Of a stretch of 64,000 bases of DNA, positions 15,961 through 24,278 are shown in pieces. The notes below the pieces were generated by a model. The model saw nothing but the letters and a program-made list of their open reading frames with translations. It was not told the DNA's origin and did no database searches. The DNA is from Phototrophicus methaneseepsis (lineage in GTDB: Bacteria > Chloroflexota > Anaerolineae > Aggregatilineales > Phototrophicaceae), in the NCBI RefSeq assembly GCF_015500095.1, contig NZ_CP062983.1, positions 5,022,001 to 5,086,000 on the forward strand, given 5' to 3'. Both the position numbers and the translations under genes were made by a program. How positions within the stretch are numbered: the stretch's first letter is position 1; each line of letters opens with the position of its first letter.

Positions 15961-16842
15961 GTGTCGTTTTCATTCACTGCGTGGCATTCAATGAGTTTTG
16001 AAGAATACTATAAAAATGTACCCTCTTATCAGCGAGAGATGCTGCGTCTGTTCCGCGTCACCCATCCGCGCCAACAAACGACCATCAACGAAACATGTTG
16101 GACATATATCTATGCAGGAGAGGGCGAAAAAACAGTCCTATGGCTGACAGGTGGCTTGCGCGTTGCCGATATGGCATTCCAGAGCATCCTCAAGCTAGAA
16201 GCCCATTATCGCGTCATTGCACCGGATTACCCGGCATTGGAAAGTATGAATGATCTGGTTGATGGATTGGCGGCTCTGCTGGATCAACTAGGGGTTGAGA
16301 CTACCGCGATCATTAGCGATTGGTTTGGGGGCATGGTCGCCCAGGTCTTCGTCCGGCGCTATCCCCATCGTGTCTCTAAGATCATCTTGACGAATGTCCC
16401 GCCACCAGAGCCGAAACGAATTGATTTTTATCGCACACGGTACAATATGTTGCGTTGGCTGCCCGATTTTTGGGTCCTGCAATTAATCAAATCGATCTTC
16501 TTCAAGATCACCTCACCTTATGCAGAAATGGCAGAGTTTTACGCGGCTTTCTTCGATGAATTATTTGCAGAACGGCTCCATAAAGAGGATATATTGAGTA
16601 TGCTGCGCTGCGTGGAAGAATACTGCACTTATCAATTCACACCAACGGATCTTGATCACTGGGAAGGCAGCATCTTAATTACAAATGATGAGAGCAACGC
16701 TATTTTCAACCTATCGAACCATAAACACATGCAATTTTTATACCCGAACGCACAAACTTTTTCCTTCAAAAGCTCTAGTTACACATCGTTAGAACACCGT
16801 CAAGAAGCCTTTTATCAGCGAGTAAGAACTTTCTTTGAATAG
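15961..16842 (+). CDS. Alpha/beta-hydrolase-fold protein, nucleophile apparently lost
   Basis: 293-residue protein of alpha/beta-hydrolase fold, with an early strand VLWLTGG, the VIAPDYP strand and the elbow followed by GGMVAQVFVRRYPHRV, as in many esterases. The elbow reads I118-S-D-W-F-G-G124; aligned with the usual GxSxGG, Trp121 takes the place of the serine. Asp120 might instead serve if the elbow is shifted by one, as in dehalogenases. A late TSLEHRQ may hold the histidine. The assigned start is GTG with no ribosome site and a TATAAT only 14 bases upstream; ATG 15991 is an alternative. Function unknown, perhaps non-catalytic. Confidence 0.75.
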   Translation: MSFSFTAWHSMSFEEYYKNVPSYQREMLRLFRVTHPRQQTTINETCWTYIYAGEGEKTVLWLTGGLRVADMAFQSILKLEAHYRVIAPDYPALESMNDLVDGLAALLDQLGVETTAIISDWFGGMVAQVFVRRYPHRVSKIILTNVPPPEPKRIDFYRTRYNMLRWLPDFWVLQLIKSIFFKITSPYAEMAEFYAAFFDELFAERLHKEDILSMLRCVEEYCTYQFTPTDLDHWEGSILITNDESNAIFNLSNHKHMQFLYPNAQTFSFKSSSYTSLEHRQEAFYQRVRTFFE

Positions 16843-16924
16843 GCGTGTTTCAGATATGTTCGTTGTCTCACGTCAAAAATGCTGTTATGCTTATGTCTAG
16901 TTCATTCAAAATGCAAAAGCGATT

Positions 16925-18133
16925 ATGCTCGACCTCCTACAACTGATGCCCATTTCGCCTATTTTCGCCAATGCTGGTGCCGAAGGTATCGAAGCAACTG
17001 GCACCGTATCCGCACTATTGATCTATATCACAATAGCCATTGGTGTTTCGTTTCTTTGCTCCGTCCTAGAAGCCGTCATTCTCTCTACATCCGTTTCTTA
17101 CATTGAATCCAATGTTGAAGCAGGCCGTAGCTGGGCCAAGCTGATGCAAAAGCACAAAGCCAATGTCGAACGCCCTATTGCGGCGATCCTGACGTTGAAC
17201 ACATTCGCCCATACAATTGGTGCGGCGGGTGCGGGTGCAGAAGCCGCAGCAATCTTCGGCAATGAACTCGTCACCGTGATTACGATTGTGCTCACGCTGC
17301 TGATTCTGGTTCTTTCTGAGATCATCCCCAAGACGGTGGGGGCGTTGTACTGGCAGGCTTTAAATCCCTTTGCCGCTTATGTAATCCAGGTGCTGGTGTT
17401 CGTCCTATTCCCCGTCGTCTGGGCGTTGGAGCAATTCACACGCTTATTAGGATCCGACGGCACCCATGCGCCGACCGTCAGCCGTGCGGAAATTGAAGCC
17501 ATGGCCCGCATCGGCGTGACAGAAGGGGCCTTACTGGAACGCGAGAACCGCATCCTGCGCAATCTCTTGCAGTTGAATAAGGTCCATGTCGGTGATGTGA
17601 TGACACCGCGTCCTGTGGTGCTTGCCTTGCAAGAGAACACGGCTGTGCAGGAAGTTCTCACCAAACATGCAACCCTGCCCTATTCACGCTTGCCTATCTT
17701 TGGCGAGAGCACAGACGATGTAACCGGGTACGTCCTGCGACATGACATCTTTATGTGCCTGGCACATGAACAGATCTCTACGCCGCTGACAGAGCTTAAG
17801 CGAGACATCCTGGTCTTACCTGAGAGCGCTTCAGTAGCCATTGCGCTGGATGAATTCATCCGTAAGCAGGAACATATCAGCCTGATCATTGATGAATATG
17901 GTGGCACAGCAGGTATCCTCACGCTTGAAGACGCCATTGAGACCATGCTGGGTATTGAAATCACAGATGAATCTGACGTCGTGGCTGATTTACGGAAAAT
18001 GGCCGAAGAGCGTTATGCACGTCAGCAGCGTGTGCTCAATGCCGTCACCACTGCATCTACAAGTGACGTCTCAATCCCAGATTCAGCCGATAACACACAA
18101 GACAATACACCCGAAGAACACCCAAACGAGTAA
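16925..18133 (+). CDS. CNNM/CorC-type membrane protein with DUF21 and CBS domains
   Basis: 402-residue protein. The N-terminal DUF21 membrane domain has about four hydrophobic segments within residues 20-175. A cytoplasmic CBS pair follows (about 215-340), with MTPRPVVL, PYSRLPIF and IIDEYGGTAGILTLEDAIE, hallmarks of the family. The C-terminal tail is acidic; no separate CorC_HlyC domain is complete. Family members are linked to magnesium or cobalt transport or efflux; the ion is not known here. The ribosome site is weak, and an alternative ATG lies 24 bases inside. It is probably a single gene. Confidence 0.9.
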   Translation: MLDLLQLMPISPIFANAGAEGIEATGTVSALLIYITIAIGVSFLCSVLEAVILSTSVSYIESNVEAGRSWAKLMQKHKANVERPIAAILTLNTFAHTIGAAGAGAEAAAIFGNELVTVITIVLTLLILVLSEIIPKTVGALYWQALNPFAAYVIQVLVFVLFPVVWALEQFTRLLGSDGTHAPTVSRAEIEAMARIGVTEGALLERENRILRNLLQLNKVHVGDVMTPRPVVLALQENTAVQEVLTKHATLPYSRLPIFGESTDDVTGYVLRHDIFMCLAHEQISTPLTELKRDILVLPESASVAIALDEFIRKQEHISLIIDEYGGTAGILTLEDAIETMLGIEITDESDVVADLRKMAEERYARQQRVLNAVTTASTSDVSIPDSADNTQDNTPEEHPNE

Positions 18134-18298
18134 GTTACCCTCTTTAAACAGCAATTTATGCCTCAGCTCAATGTGCTTTGCGCCTGCAAGGCACATTACA
18201 ATCCTAATACAATCACTGAAAAATTAACGAGGACATATTGAAACGTAATAAATTTATGCTTAAACTATAAAAGTCCATACCGAGGGCAAAGGGGCATC

Positions 18299-18859
18299 GT
18301 GTTGAACGCGCGTATCACCATTCAACAAATGAATGAGGTTTTCCGCAAATCACCTTTGATTGAACTCAATACGCGTCGTATTGCGTTACGACGTATCCTC
18401 CGCAAACATCCGAACGATCTTAAAGCCCGTGATGCTCTACAGCGCACCCAACAGGTGAAGGTCGTCCGCCTCGCGGCCAAAGATGGCGTCATGATGGCCT
18501 TTTGCAAAAAAGACGAAGCCTTTGCAACGGAAGTCCATACCAGTCTCAAAGTCGGCGGGCTGAGAGTATGGCAGGATGCCTTTGATGGCCTCGATACGGA
18601 CAATTGGGTCACGACCAGAGAAGAAGCTATCGAATACAATAATGTGCTCCTGCTGATCTTATCAGAAGCCGCCCTACACGATGACAACGTCATGGCAACG
18701 TATCAGAGCTTCTGGGATAGTGGCAAACTTATCGTGCCGCTGCTATACAAGACGTGCAATATACAGCACTTAAACCTCTATGTAGAGCCTATTGACTTCC
18801 GGCAGGATATGCTGGCAGGCTTTCATCGCTTAATGCACATGGTCCGCATCCCCAAGTAA
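18299..18859 (+). CDS. TIR-domain protein lacking the usual catalytic glutamate
   Basis: 186 residues: a basic helical N-terminus (about 1-58), then a TIR_2-like domain. The betaA strand is GVMMAFCKKDEAFA, then VHTSLKVGGLRVWQDAF and VLLLILSEAAL. In NADase TIRs a Trp-x3-Glu motif follows the SEAAL strand; here the region reads NVMATYQ, so the glutamate seems absent. This suggests protein interaction rather than NAD cleavage (inference). The start is GTG with a G-rich ribosome site. The stop is one base before the glycosylase ATG, so the two genes are almost surely co-translated. Confidence 0.78.
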   Translation: MLNARITIQQMNEVFRKSPLIELNTRRIALRRILRKHPNDLKARDALQRTQQVKVVRLAAKDGVMMAFCKKDEAFATEVHTSLKVGGLRVWQDAFDGLDTDNWVTTREEAIEYNNVLLLILSEAALHDDNVMATYQSFWDSGKLIVPLLYKTCNIQHLNLYVEPIDFRQDMLAGFHRLMHMVRIPK

Positions 18860-18860
18860 A

Positions 18861-19775
18861 ATGACAACCTATGTGGTCCATCCGCCAGCACCTTATAACA
18901 CCGGTTTACTTCTGGCTTTTTTGCGGCGCTTCACAACACCAGCTTTGAACATCGTCCACGGCGACCATATCCGGCGTGTGTTACATCTTGAAGGCGTGCC
19001 CACGCTGGTAGAAGTCGATTGCAGCACAACGCCACTACAGATCACCCAGCATGACACCCCAGGCCAGCAAAACACCCTACCCGGCGCATTGCCTCATCCA
19101 ATCAGGCATTGGCTTGGGATGGATGACGACCTCACGCCCTTTTACGCTTATATCGCGCAAAATGCGCGTTTATCGGCTTTATTGGGGGATTTGATCGGGT
19201 TACCCCTTCTACGGACGGAAAACCTCTTTGAGGCCCTGATTTCTATCATCATAGAGCAGCATATCAGTTGGGTAGCGGCACAGGGCGCGCAGCAGCGATT
19301 AGTCCAGGCATTGGGCACGCCAATAAAGTATGATGGGCACATCTACTACGCTATGCCAACGCCGGAGCAGATCGCCACTGCGCCGGAAGCCGCCTTAAAT
19401 GCAACCAAGATCACTTATAAGCGGCAAGCGCTTCTGCGCGATATTGCCGAGCGCTTCTTGAGCGGCAAGCTGGATACAGTCGCGCTCCAACAGCTAGCGC
19501 CACAAGCACTCTATGAAACGTTGCTGCAAATCAAAGGAATCGGCCATTGGACCGCAGCGTGCGTGGTCTCACGGGCAACAGGGCATTATGGCTATGTGTT
19601 GCATAATGATGTGGCTTTACAAGCCGCTGTAAATCATTACTTCCTGGGTGGTAAAGGGCGCATCCCCGGCCAGCAGTTAATCGACATCCTCAGCGAATAC
19701 GAGCCTTATGCCGGGTTGATCGCCCACTTCATCATCATCAAATGGGTGCTGGAAATGTACCCGCCCACTGGCTAG
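18861..19775 (+). CDS. alkA: DNA-3-methyladenine glycosylase II (AlkA type, HhH-GPD)
   Basis: Base-excision repair glycosylase of 304 residues. The helix-hairpin-helix reads LLQIKGIGHWTAACVV (about 222-237), with the catalytic aspartate in HNDVALQAAV a few residues later, the standard HhH-GPD order. IIIEQHISWVAAQGAQQRL is the conserved helix before it. The N-terminal 100 residues match the AlkA N-domain. It starts one base after the TIR stop codon, an unusual partner. Its stop is one base from the stop of the convergent PfkB gene. It likely removes alkylated purines from DNA. Confidence 0.92.
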   Translation: MTTYVVHPPAPYNTGLLLAFLRRFTTPALNIVHGDHIRRVLHLEGVPTLVEVDCSTTPLQITQHDTPGQQNTLPGALPHPIRHWLGMDDDLTPFYAYIAQNARLSALLGDLIGLPLLRTENLFEALISIIIEQHISWVAAQGAQQRLVQALGTPIKYDGHIYYAMPTPEQIATAPEAALNATKITYKRQALLRDIAERFLSGKLDTVALQQLAPQALYETLLQIKGIGHWTAACVVSRATGHYGYVLHNDVALQAAVNHYFLGGKGRIPGQQLIDILSEYEPYAGLIAHFIIIKWVLEMYPPTG

Positions 19776-19776
19776 A

Positions 19777-20712
19777 TCAGGCCAGCATATCATAGAGCGT
19801 CTCAGGATTCAGCGCATGTGGGACTGTTTCTCGCGTTTGCAGCGTCAGCGCCGCCGCTCCCACTCCCAGCTTCATCGCATCATCAATGGCAATATCATTG
19901 AGCAGGCCAAATATAATCGCCGCAGAGAGAGCATCACCAGCCCCCGTGCTATCGACGACATGCACCTTCGGCGCTTTGATAAAGCCGCCGCCGTTGCTAT
20001 CAGCATATGAAAGCCCCTCCTCGCCGACCGTCACAACAGCAATTTCTGTTCCGAGCGTGACGAGATGACGAGCCGCCTCAATCGCGGAATCCCGATCTTT
20101 CGCGGGGTTCTGCAACCCACAAAGTGCGGTTGTCTCAGCGGCATTCGGCACCACAAGGTAAAGCTGAGGGATATAATCGCATAATTTCGTGGCTAATTCC
20201 GGCGTGGTAGGGTCCGCACAAACGGGCACATCGTACTTTTCCGCCAGTTCAAAGACGGTCTTGATGGATTCCGGCGTCATCGTCGCATCGATGACGACCA
20301 TAGCCGCATCCTCAAACAGGTCTTCATTTTCATGCAGATAAGCCGGGGTAAGGTAGCGCATAATTTCGAAGTCACTAATGGCGACGTCCAACTCGCCCTC
20401 AGGCGTCAGCAAAGCCATATAGGTCCCCGTACGCGCATCATCGACGGTGAGCACACTATCACAATCAATATCCAGCGCTTCGCAGGCATCAATCACGCGC
20501 TCGCCTTCAGCATCATCACCCACAGCCGTTAACAGCACCACCGGGATTTCCAGGCGTGCCAGGTTTTCAGCAATATTACGAGCCACACCGCCAACGCTGT
20601 TGCGAATATGGCCTTGATTGGGGATGCCTGACTTCAGTGGCCCGTCTGGCTTGCCTTTCATATCGATGCCCGCAGAGCCAACAACCAATACGAAATCGTC
20701 TTCCTCGATCAT
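19777..20712 (-). CDS. PfkB-family carbohydrate/nucleoside kinase
   Basis: 311 residues from ATG 20712, which has GGGAG 7 bases upstream; a longer frame to 20826 adds non-conserved sequence. Ribokinase-fold signatures are present: the N-terminal SVGGVARNIAENLARLEI and the C-terminal DSTGAGDALSAAIIFGLL with the catalytic base Asp. The GGVARNIAENLARL wording resembles pseudouridine kinase (PsuK) more than ribokinase, but no PsuG partner lies next to it, so the substrate is open. It overlaps no gene; it converges with alkA and follows nudL on the same strand with about 130 bases between. Confidence 0.9.
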   Translation of the reverse strand: MIEEDDFVLVVGSAGIDMKGKPDGPLKSGIPNQGHIRNSVGGVARNIAENLARLEIPVVLLTAVGDDAEGERVIDACEALDIDCDSVLTVDDARTGTYMALLTPEGELDVAISDFEIMRYLTPAYLHENEDLFEDAAMVVIDATMTPESIKTVFELAEKYDVPVCADPTTPELATKLCDYIPQLYLVVPNAAETTALCGLQNPAKDRDSAIEAARHLVTLGTEIAVVTVGEEGLSYADSNGGGFIKAPKVHVVDSTGAGDALSAAIIFGLLNDIAIDDAMKLGVGAAALTLQTRETVPHALNPETLYDMLA

Positions 20713-20844
20713 AACTTCTCCCTCATTGGGCTTTCGGCAGGCGATAGCTGTATTACATGATACCGTATTGTACCGTGTAATTGGGTCATAAAGTACCAAT
20801 AACGGTCCAATTATGTGAAGTGACACAGTATTTCAATGACGGGC

Positions 20845-21513
20845 TTATGACTTCAACTTGTAGCTTTCTCGCAGGGCAGCGAGGATACGTGGCGATAAGA
20901 CGCGACGCAGGCGATGCTCTAGCTCACTGAGCATGATCGCTGTTGCGCCCCACACTTTATGGCCGTTGAGGATATAGAACGGAATGCGCATCCGTTCGCC
21001 TTTAAAATCCCAATCTTCGACCTGCTTCACAGCCGGGTTCAATAAACTGGCGAGCGGTACCGCGAAGATCTCATCCACTTCACCGGGATTGGGGACAAAT
21101 TGGGGCGCAGAAGCCGTATAGGCGACCACAGGCACCACACTGAAGTTCGAAGGTGGAATATAGGTCGTACTCAACCGCCCGATCATCTCAATGGGCATCT
21201 CGTTGCATACGCCGATTTCCTCGCACGCTTCGCGCAGGGCTGTCGCTTCATAAGTGAGGTCTTCAGGGTCGCGGCGGCCCCCAGGGAACGCAATCTGGCC
21301 ACTGTGGCCGCGCAATTGCGGGTGTCGCCGTGTCAGCACCAGATGCAGCGCATTTTCATAGGGGAAGATGAGCACCAGGACAGCCGCCTCTCGTGGCACG
21401 ATGCCTTCAGCCGGCAAGCGTGCCCCAGGTGGGGCCATACGGCGCAGGGATTCACTGCGATCAAACTCCGGCAGATGGACAGCTTCCTGGAGGTGTTGTC
21501 TCGTAATCATCAC
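20845..21513 (-). CDS. nudL: NUDIX CoA pyrophosphatase, NudL type
   Basis: 222-residue hydrolase of coenzyme A and similar diphosphates. It has the subfamily motif LVLTRRHPQLRGHSGQIAFP, then the Nudix box GGRRDPEDLTYEATALREACEEIG with the metal-binding REACEE helix. All Nudix catalytic residues are in place. The start is an ATG pair at the 5' end. It is transcribed in the same direction as the PCMT-like gene, about 35 bases after that gene's stop, so the two may share a transcript. Confidence 0.93.
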   Translation of the reverse strand: MMITRQHLQEAVHLPEFDRSESLRRMAPPGARLPAEGIVPREAAVLVLIFPYENALHLVLTRRHPQLRGHSGQIAFPGGRRDPEDLTYEATALREACEEIGVCNEMPIEMIGRLSTTYIPPSNFSVVPVVAYTASAPQFVPNPGEVDEIFAVPLASLLNPAVKQVEDWDFKGERMRIPFYILNGHKVWGATAIMLSELEHRLRRVLSPRILAALRESYKLKS

Positions 21514-21548
21514 GCGTTGTAATTATCACTCCAGGCTACCAACCGGGA

Positions 21549-22733
21549 TTATTCGTCTGTTTCCATCCAGACGTGCAGATAATGGTCGCGGCGCGGATAG
21601 ACCTTCCCCACCTCAACCTGCGGCTTGCCCTGATTTTTGGGGATCAGGCGGACGCGTAGCTGCTTTGTATCAGGATGCCCAAGTGCTGTCCAGTTATCGA
21701 TCAAAGCTTGCAGCTCTAAAAAGGCATCCGACCCGGCATAACAATGGGCCTGGCCGCTGGTCGCATAGGGCAAGAAAACAGCACTTGCGGGGGCCAACAA
21801 CGTCAGCCCGCGCCCTTCCAGGCCATACGCCTGCTGCCCTTCAATGACGGCAAAAAGCGCGAAGACCATATCCGGCGGCTCGTTCAGCATGAGATAAAGC
21901 TGGAAACCATACCACAGGTCTGCTTCTGCGAGGGGGCTATCTAACAAGCAATATTCGTGGTCATCACTCAGCAACGTATGCAGCGCGACTGTATCCAGCT
22001 TGGTCGTTCCGTCGGAGATGAGATACAGCGATGTGCTCCCAACGCGGCGGCGCATATCTGGCCCGGCGGCTTCGCCTCGTAGATAGACGAACGCGCAAGG
22101 ACGATTATCCGTACTGAGGAACGTCCCATCTGGCTGCAGATCGAAGCGAGCGCTGACCTGTATACCATTCAGCCAGATTGGCGCGACAATGCGCCCTTCT
22201 TGCTTAAGCTGGCGCTTCCACGTCAGTGGAACATCCCAAATGCCTGCTGTCACGACAATCGCATCATAAGCCGCACGCGGCGCATAACCGAGGATGCCAT
22301 CCGCCTCAACAACCTGAACGCCGCTCACAAGGGCAGCTTGCAGGTTCTTACGCGCCTGTAGGGCGAGGTCCTTATCCAGCTCAATCGTCGTTACACGGCC
22401 TTCTTCACCGACCATGTCGCGCATTAAAGCCGCGTTGTAGCCCGTCGCAGTGCCAATCTCCAGCACATTATCGCCCGGCTGCAAATTAAGCTGATCGAAC
22501 ATGATCGCCATCATCGTTGGCTGGCTGGCAGAACTGACTACTAGGCCGTTTTCATCGGTTTTGATGGGCACGGCCTCGTCGGCATAGGCTTTTTCTACGG
22601 GTACGCCCGGCAAAAAGACATGACGCGGCACTTCACGGAAGGCCGCTTCAATACGAGGATTTGTGAAGCGCCCTGCTTTCTTGAGTTTATCGAGCAGGGC
22701 GAGATGCTGGATTGCAACCGACTTATCTGGCAT
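21549..22733 (-). CDS. Protein-L-isoaspartate O-methyltransferase-like, long C-terminal extension
   Basis: 394 residues from ATG 22733. The first 215 residues are a PCMT domain: FREVPRHVFLP, the SQPTMMAIMFDQL block and the SAM motif LEIGTATGYN at 91-100, then IVVTAGIWDVP. PCMT repairs isoaspartyl damage in proteins. About 180 further residues form a second domain I do not recognise. ATG 22733 overlaps the stop of the upstream small gene (ATGCCAGATAA), which fixes the start and shows translational coupling. A few reported long PCMT proteins exist; the extension's role is unknown. Confidence 0.88.
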   Translation of the reverse strand: MPDKSVAIQHLALLDKLKKAGRFTNPRIEAAFREVPRHVFLPGVPVEKAYADEAVPIKTDENGLVVSSASQPTMMAIMFDQLNLQPGDNVLEIGTATGYNAALMRDMVGEEGRVTTIELDKDLALQARKNLQAALVSGVQVVEADGILGYAPRAAYDAIVVTAGIWDVPLTWKRQLKQEGRIVAPIWLNGIQVSARFDLQPDGTFLSTDNRPCAFVYLRGEAAGPDMRRRVGSTSLYLISDGTTKLDTVALHTLLSDDHEYCLLDSPLAEADLWYGFQLYLMLNEPPDMVFALFAVIEGQQAYGLEGRGLTLLAPASAVFLPYATSGQAHCYAGSDAFLELQALIDNWTALGHPDTKQLRVRLIPKNQGKPQVEVGKVYPRRDHYLHVWMETDE

Positions 22734-23109
22734 ACCAGGCCCGGCGCTTACGTAAAGAGACACCAGCCTCGGCTTCGCTGCGGCGGGCAGTGCGGACACG
22801 ACCACGCGAATCGATGTGGACCTGCCCTGCTTTTTGCAAGCGAGCAAATTCTTCCGGTGTGATCACCGGAGCAGGTTCACCACCCAACCGTTCCAAACGG
22901 TCGCCCAGGTCTTCTTCATAATCGTCAGGTTCTGGGCGCGAAGGGGGCACACTGGCCTGCGGCGGGTTGCTCGGTGGCGTGCTGGGAGGCGTGCTCGGCG
23001 CACTGCTTTCTACCGAGTTATTCACATCAACCGGCGATTCCGTCGCAGCATTTTCATCGCTGACCTGATCGTTATTTTCTACCGGGATATTGTTATTTTC
23101 ATCAGTCAT
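22723..23109 (-). CDS. Small disordered acidic protein, unknown
   Basis: 128 residues. The first 75 are acidic and Ser/Pro/Asn-rich, including STPPSTPPSNPP, and probably disordered. The last 50 read PVITPEEFARLQKAGQVHID followed by a basic tail ending RKRRAWYAR. It overlaps the PCMT-like gene by 11 bases, with a shared ATG/stop, so they are co-expressed. No domain is recognised. It is not a convincing ubiquitin-like protein: no beta-grasp pattern and no terminal glycine. Confidence 0.72.
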   Translation of the reverse strand: MTDENNNIPVENNDQVSDENAATESPVDVNNSVESSAPSTPPSTPPSNPPQASVPPSRPEPDDYEEDLGDRLERLGGEPAPVITPEEFARLQKAGQVHIDSRGRVRTARRSEAEAGVSLRKRRAWYAR

Positions 23110-23363
23110 AGGCTACTCAGCGCCGACACAACGCTCTCTTAAAAGCGGGTGCCTGGGCGCAACTCCTTTCCTGCATGTGACACCATCTCAAGGGTGTACT
23201 ACTTACGACTTATTGACGTCGCGGTATCTTACATAATACGGTATCAGATTCGATTATAGGCGCAAGCCTATTGTAAGACCATTAACGAAAAGATACGTCT
23301 TTGTGTTGCGAGAAAGCCGTAAAAAGGTCGTAAATGCCTTGATACGGCTCTTTAATTAGCCCC

Positions 23364-24278
23364 TCACGCCTCAGATTCATCTTCTTCAAATTCTTCCTCA
23401 AAGACCACGCTGCTCGCCAGATCATCCAGCGAAATAGCCTGATGGGCTTCGTCACTGAGGCGCAGCTTATCGCCACAGACCAAGCAATCCGGGTCACGCG
23501 GGATATTCACCCACACGCCCGTATGAGGGTCACTCACCTGCCCATCAACGATTTCAAGCGCGCGATTGGCGATGATAACCGTATTCCCCGGCATATCACG
23601 ATGCAAATCCGTGCCACGCAGCAGCTCGTTCAGGACGATATCCGTCTGAATGCTGGCAACTTTAGCCACATGGATCCACAGGCCAGGTTCGGCCTCCAGA
23701 GTGCCACTCTCACCGATCATGCCATAATCCAGTTCGGTTTCACCGGGTTTTGGCGTCTTAGCACCTTCACGTAATTCTTCCGCCCAGCAGGCATAACAAG
23801 GGCCATCATAAGGCCGGATAATGACGACATCCCCGCCTTCGCCGCGCTCATAGACACCCGCATAAACAGCGGTCAGGTGGCGCTTAAGCACAGCTTCGTT
23901 GATAAGGTACTTGGCATTTTCGCCATCGACACCCACAACCAGGATGTCCAGCCCTTCAAGCGCATCCAGATGCTCCTGAATATAGCCTTCGCGCACGTCA
24001 ATTTCTGCCTGTGGGTTACGCTGTTTGATGAGATCAGCCACTGCAGCGGCCTTATTCTGCCCTACATAGCGCAAATCACAGACGTGGCGCACAACGTTGC
24101 CTGTTTCCAGGGCATCGTTATCTACCAGGACGAAGTTGCGAACACCACTCATCGCCAGGCTCAGGGCAACGAAGCCCCCACCGGAGCCGCATCCCACCAC
24201 GCCAACGCGCTTCTGGGCCAAAAAGCGCAGATTTTCCGGGCCAAATAATCCTTCGACGCGCTTCCAATCTACGGTCAT
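23364..24278 (-). CDS. E1-like ThiF/UBA adenylating enzyme of the conjugation cassette
   Basis: 304 residues. A Rossmann ATP-binding region starts GVVGCGSGGGFVALSLA (nucleotide loop at 29-34), followed by LVDNDALETGNVVRH with Asp53 and Arg64-type residues of the adenylation site, and Asp118 in VVGVDGENAK. Two CxxC pairs, C161/C164 (GPCYACWAEEL) and C265/C268 (DPDCLVCGD), probably bind zinc or include the thioester cysteine. The acidic C-terminal tail is low complexity. The start overlaps the stop of the JAB-like gene (24275-24278). Its role would be to activate a C-terminal carboxylate and pass it to the E2. No ubiquitin-like substrate gene is seen. Confidence 0.88.
   Translation of the reverse strand: MTVDWKRVEGLFGPENLRFLAQKRVGVVGCGSGGGFVALSLAMSGVRNFVLVDNDALETGNVVRHVCDLRYVGQNKAAAVADLIKQRNPQAEIDVREGYIQEHLDALEGLDILVVGVDGENAKYLINEAVLKRHLTAVYAGVYERGEGGDVVIIRPYDGPCYACWAEELREGAKTPKPGETELDYGMIGESGTLEAEPGLWIHVAKVASIQTDIVLNELLRGTDLHRDMPGNTVIIANRALEIVDGQVSDPHTGVWVNIPRDPDCLVCGDKLRLSDEAHQAISLDDLASSVVFEEEFEEDESEA

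Noticed and set aside
22723-23109. Small acidic protein as the missing ubiquitin-like partner of the E1/E2
   Set aside because: It is 254 bases away in another transcript, shows no beta-grasp pattern, and ends in Ala-Arg instead of glycine.
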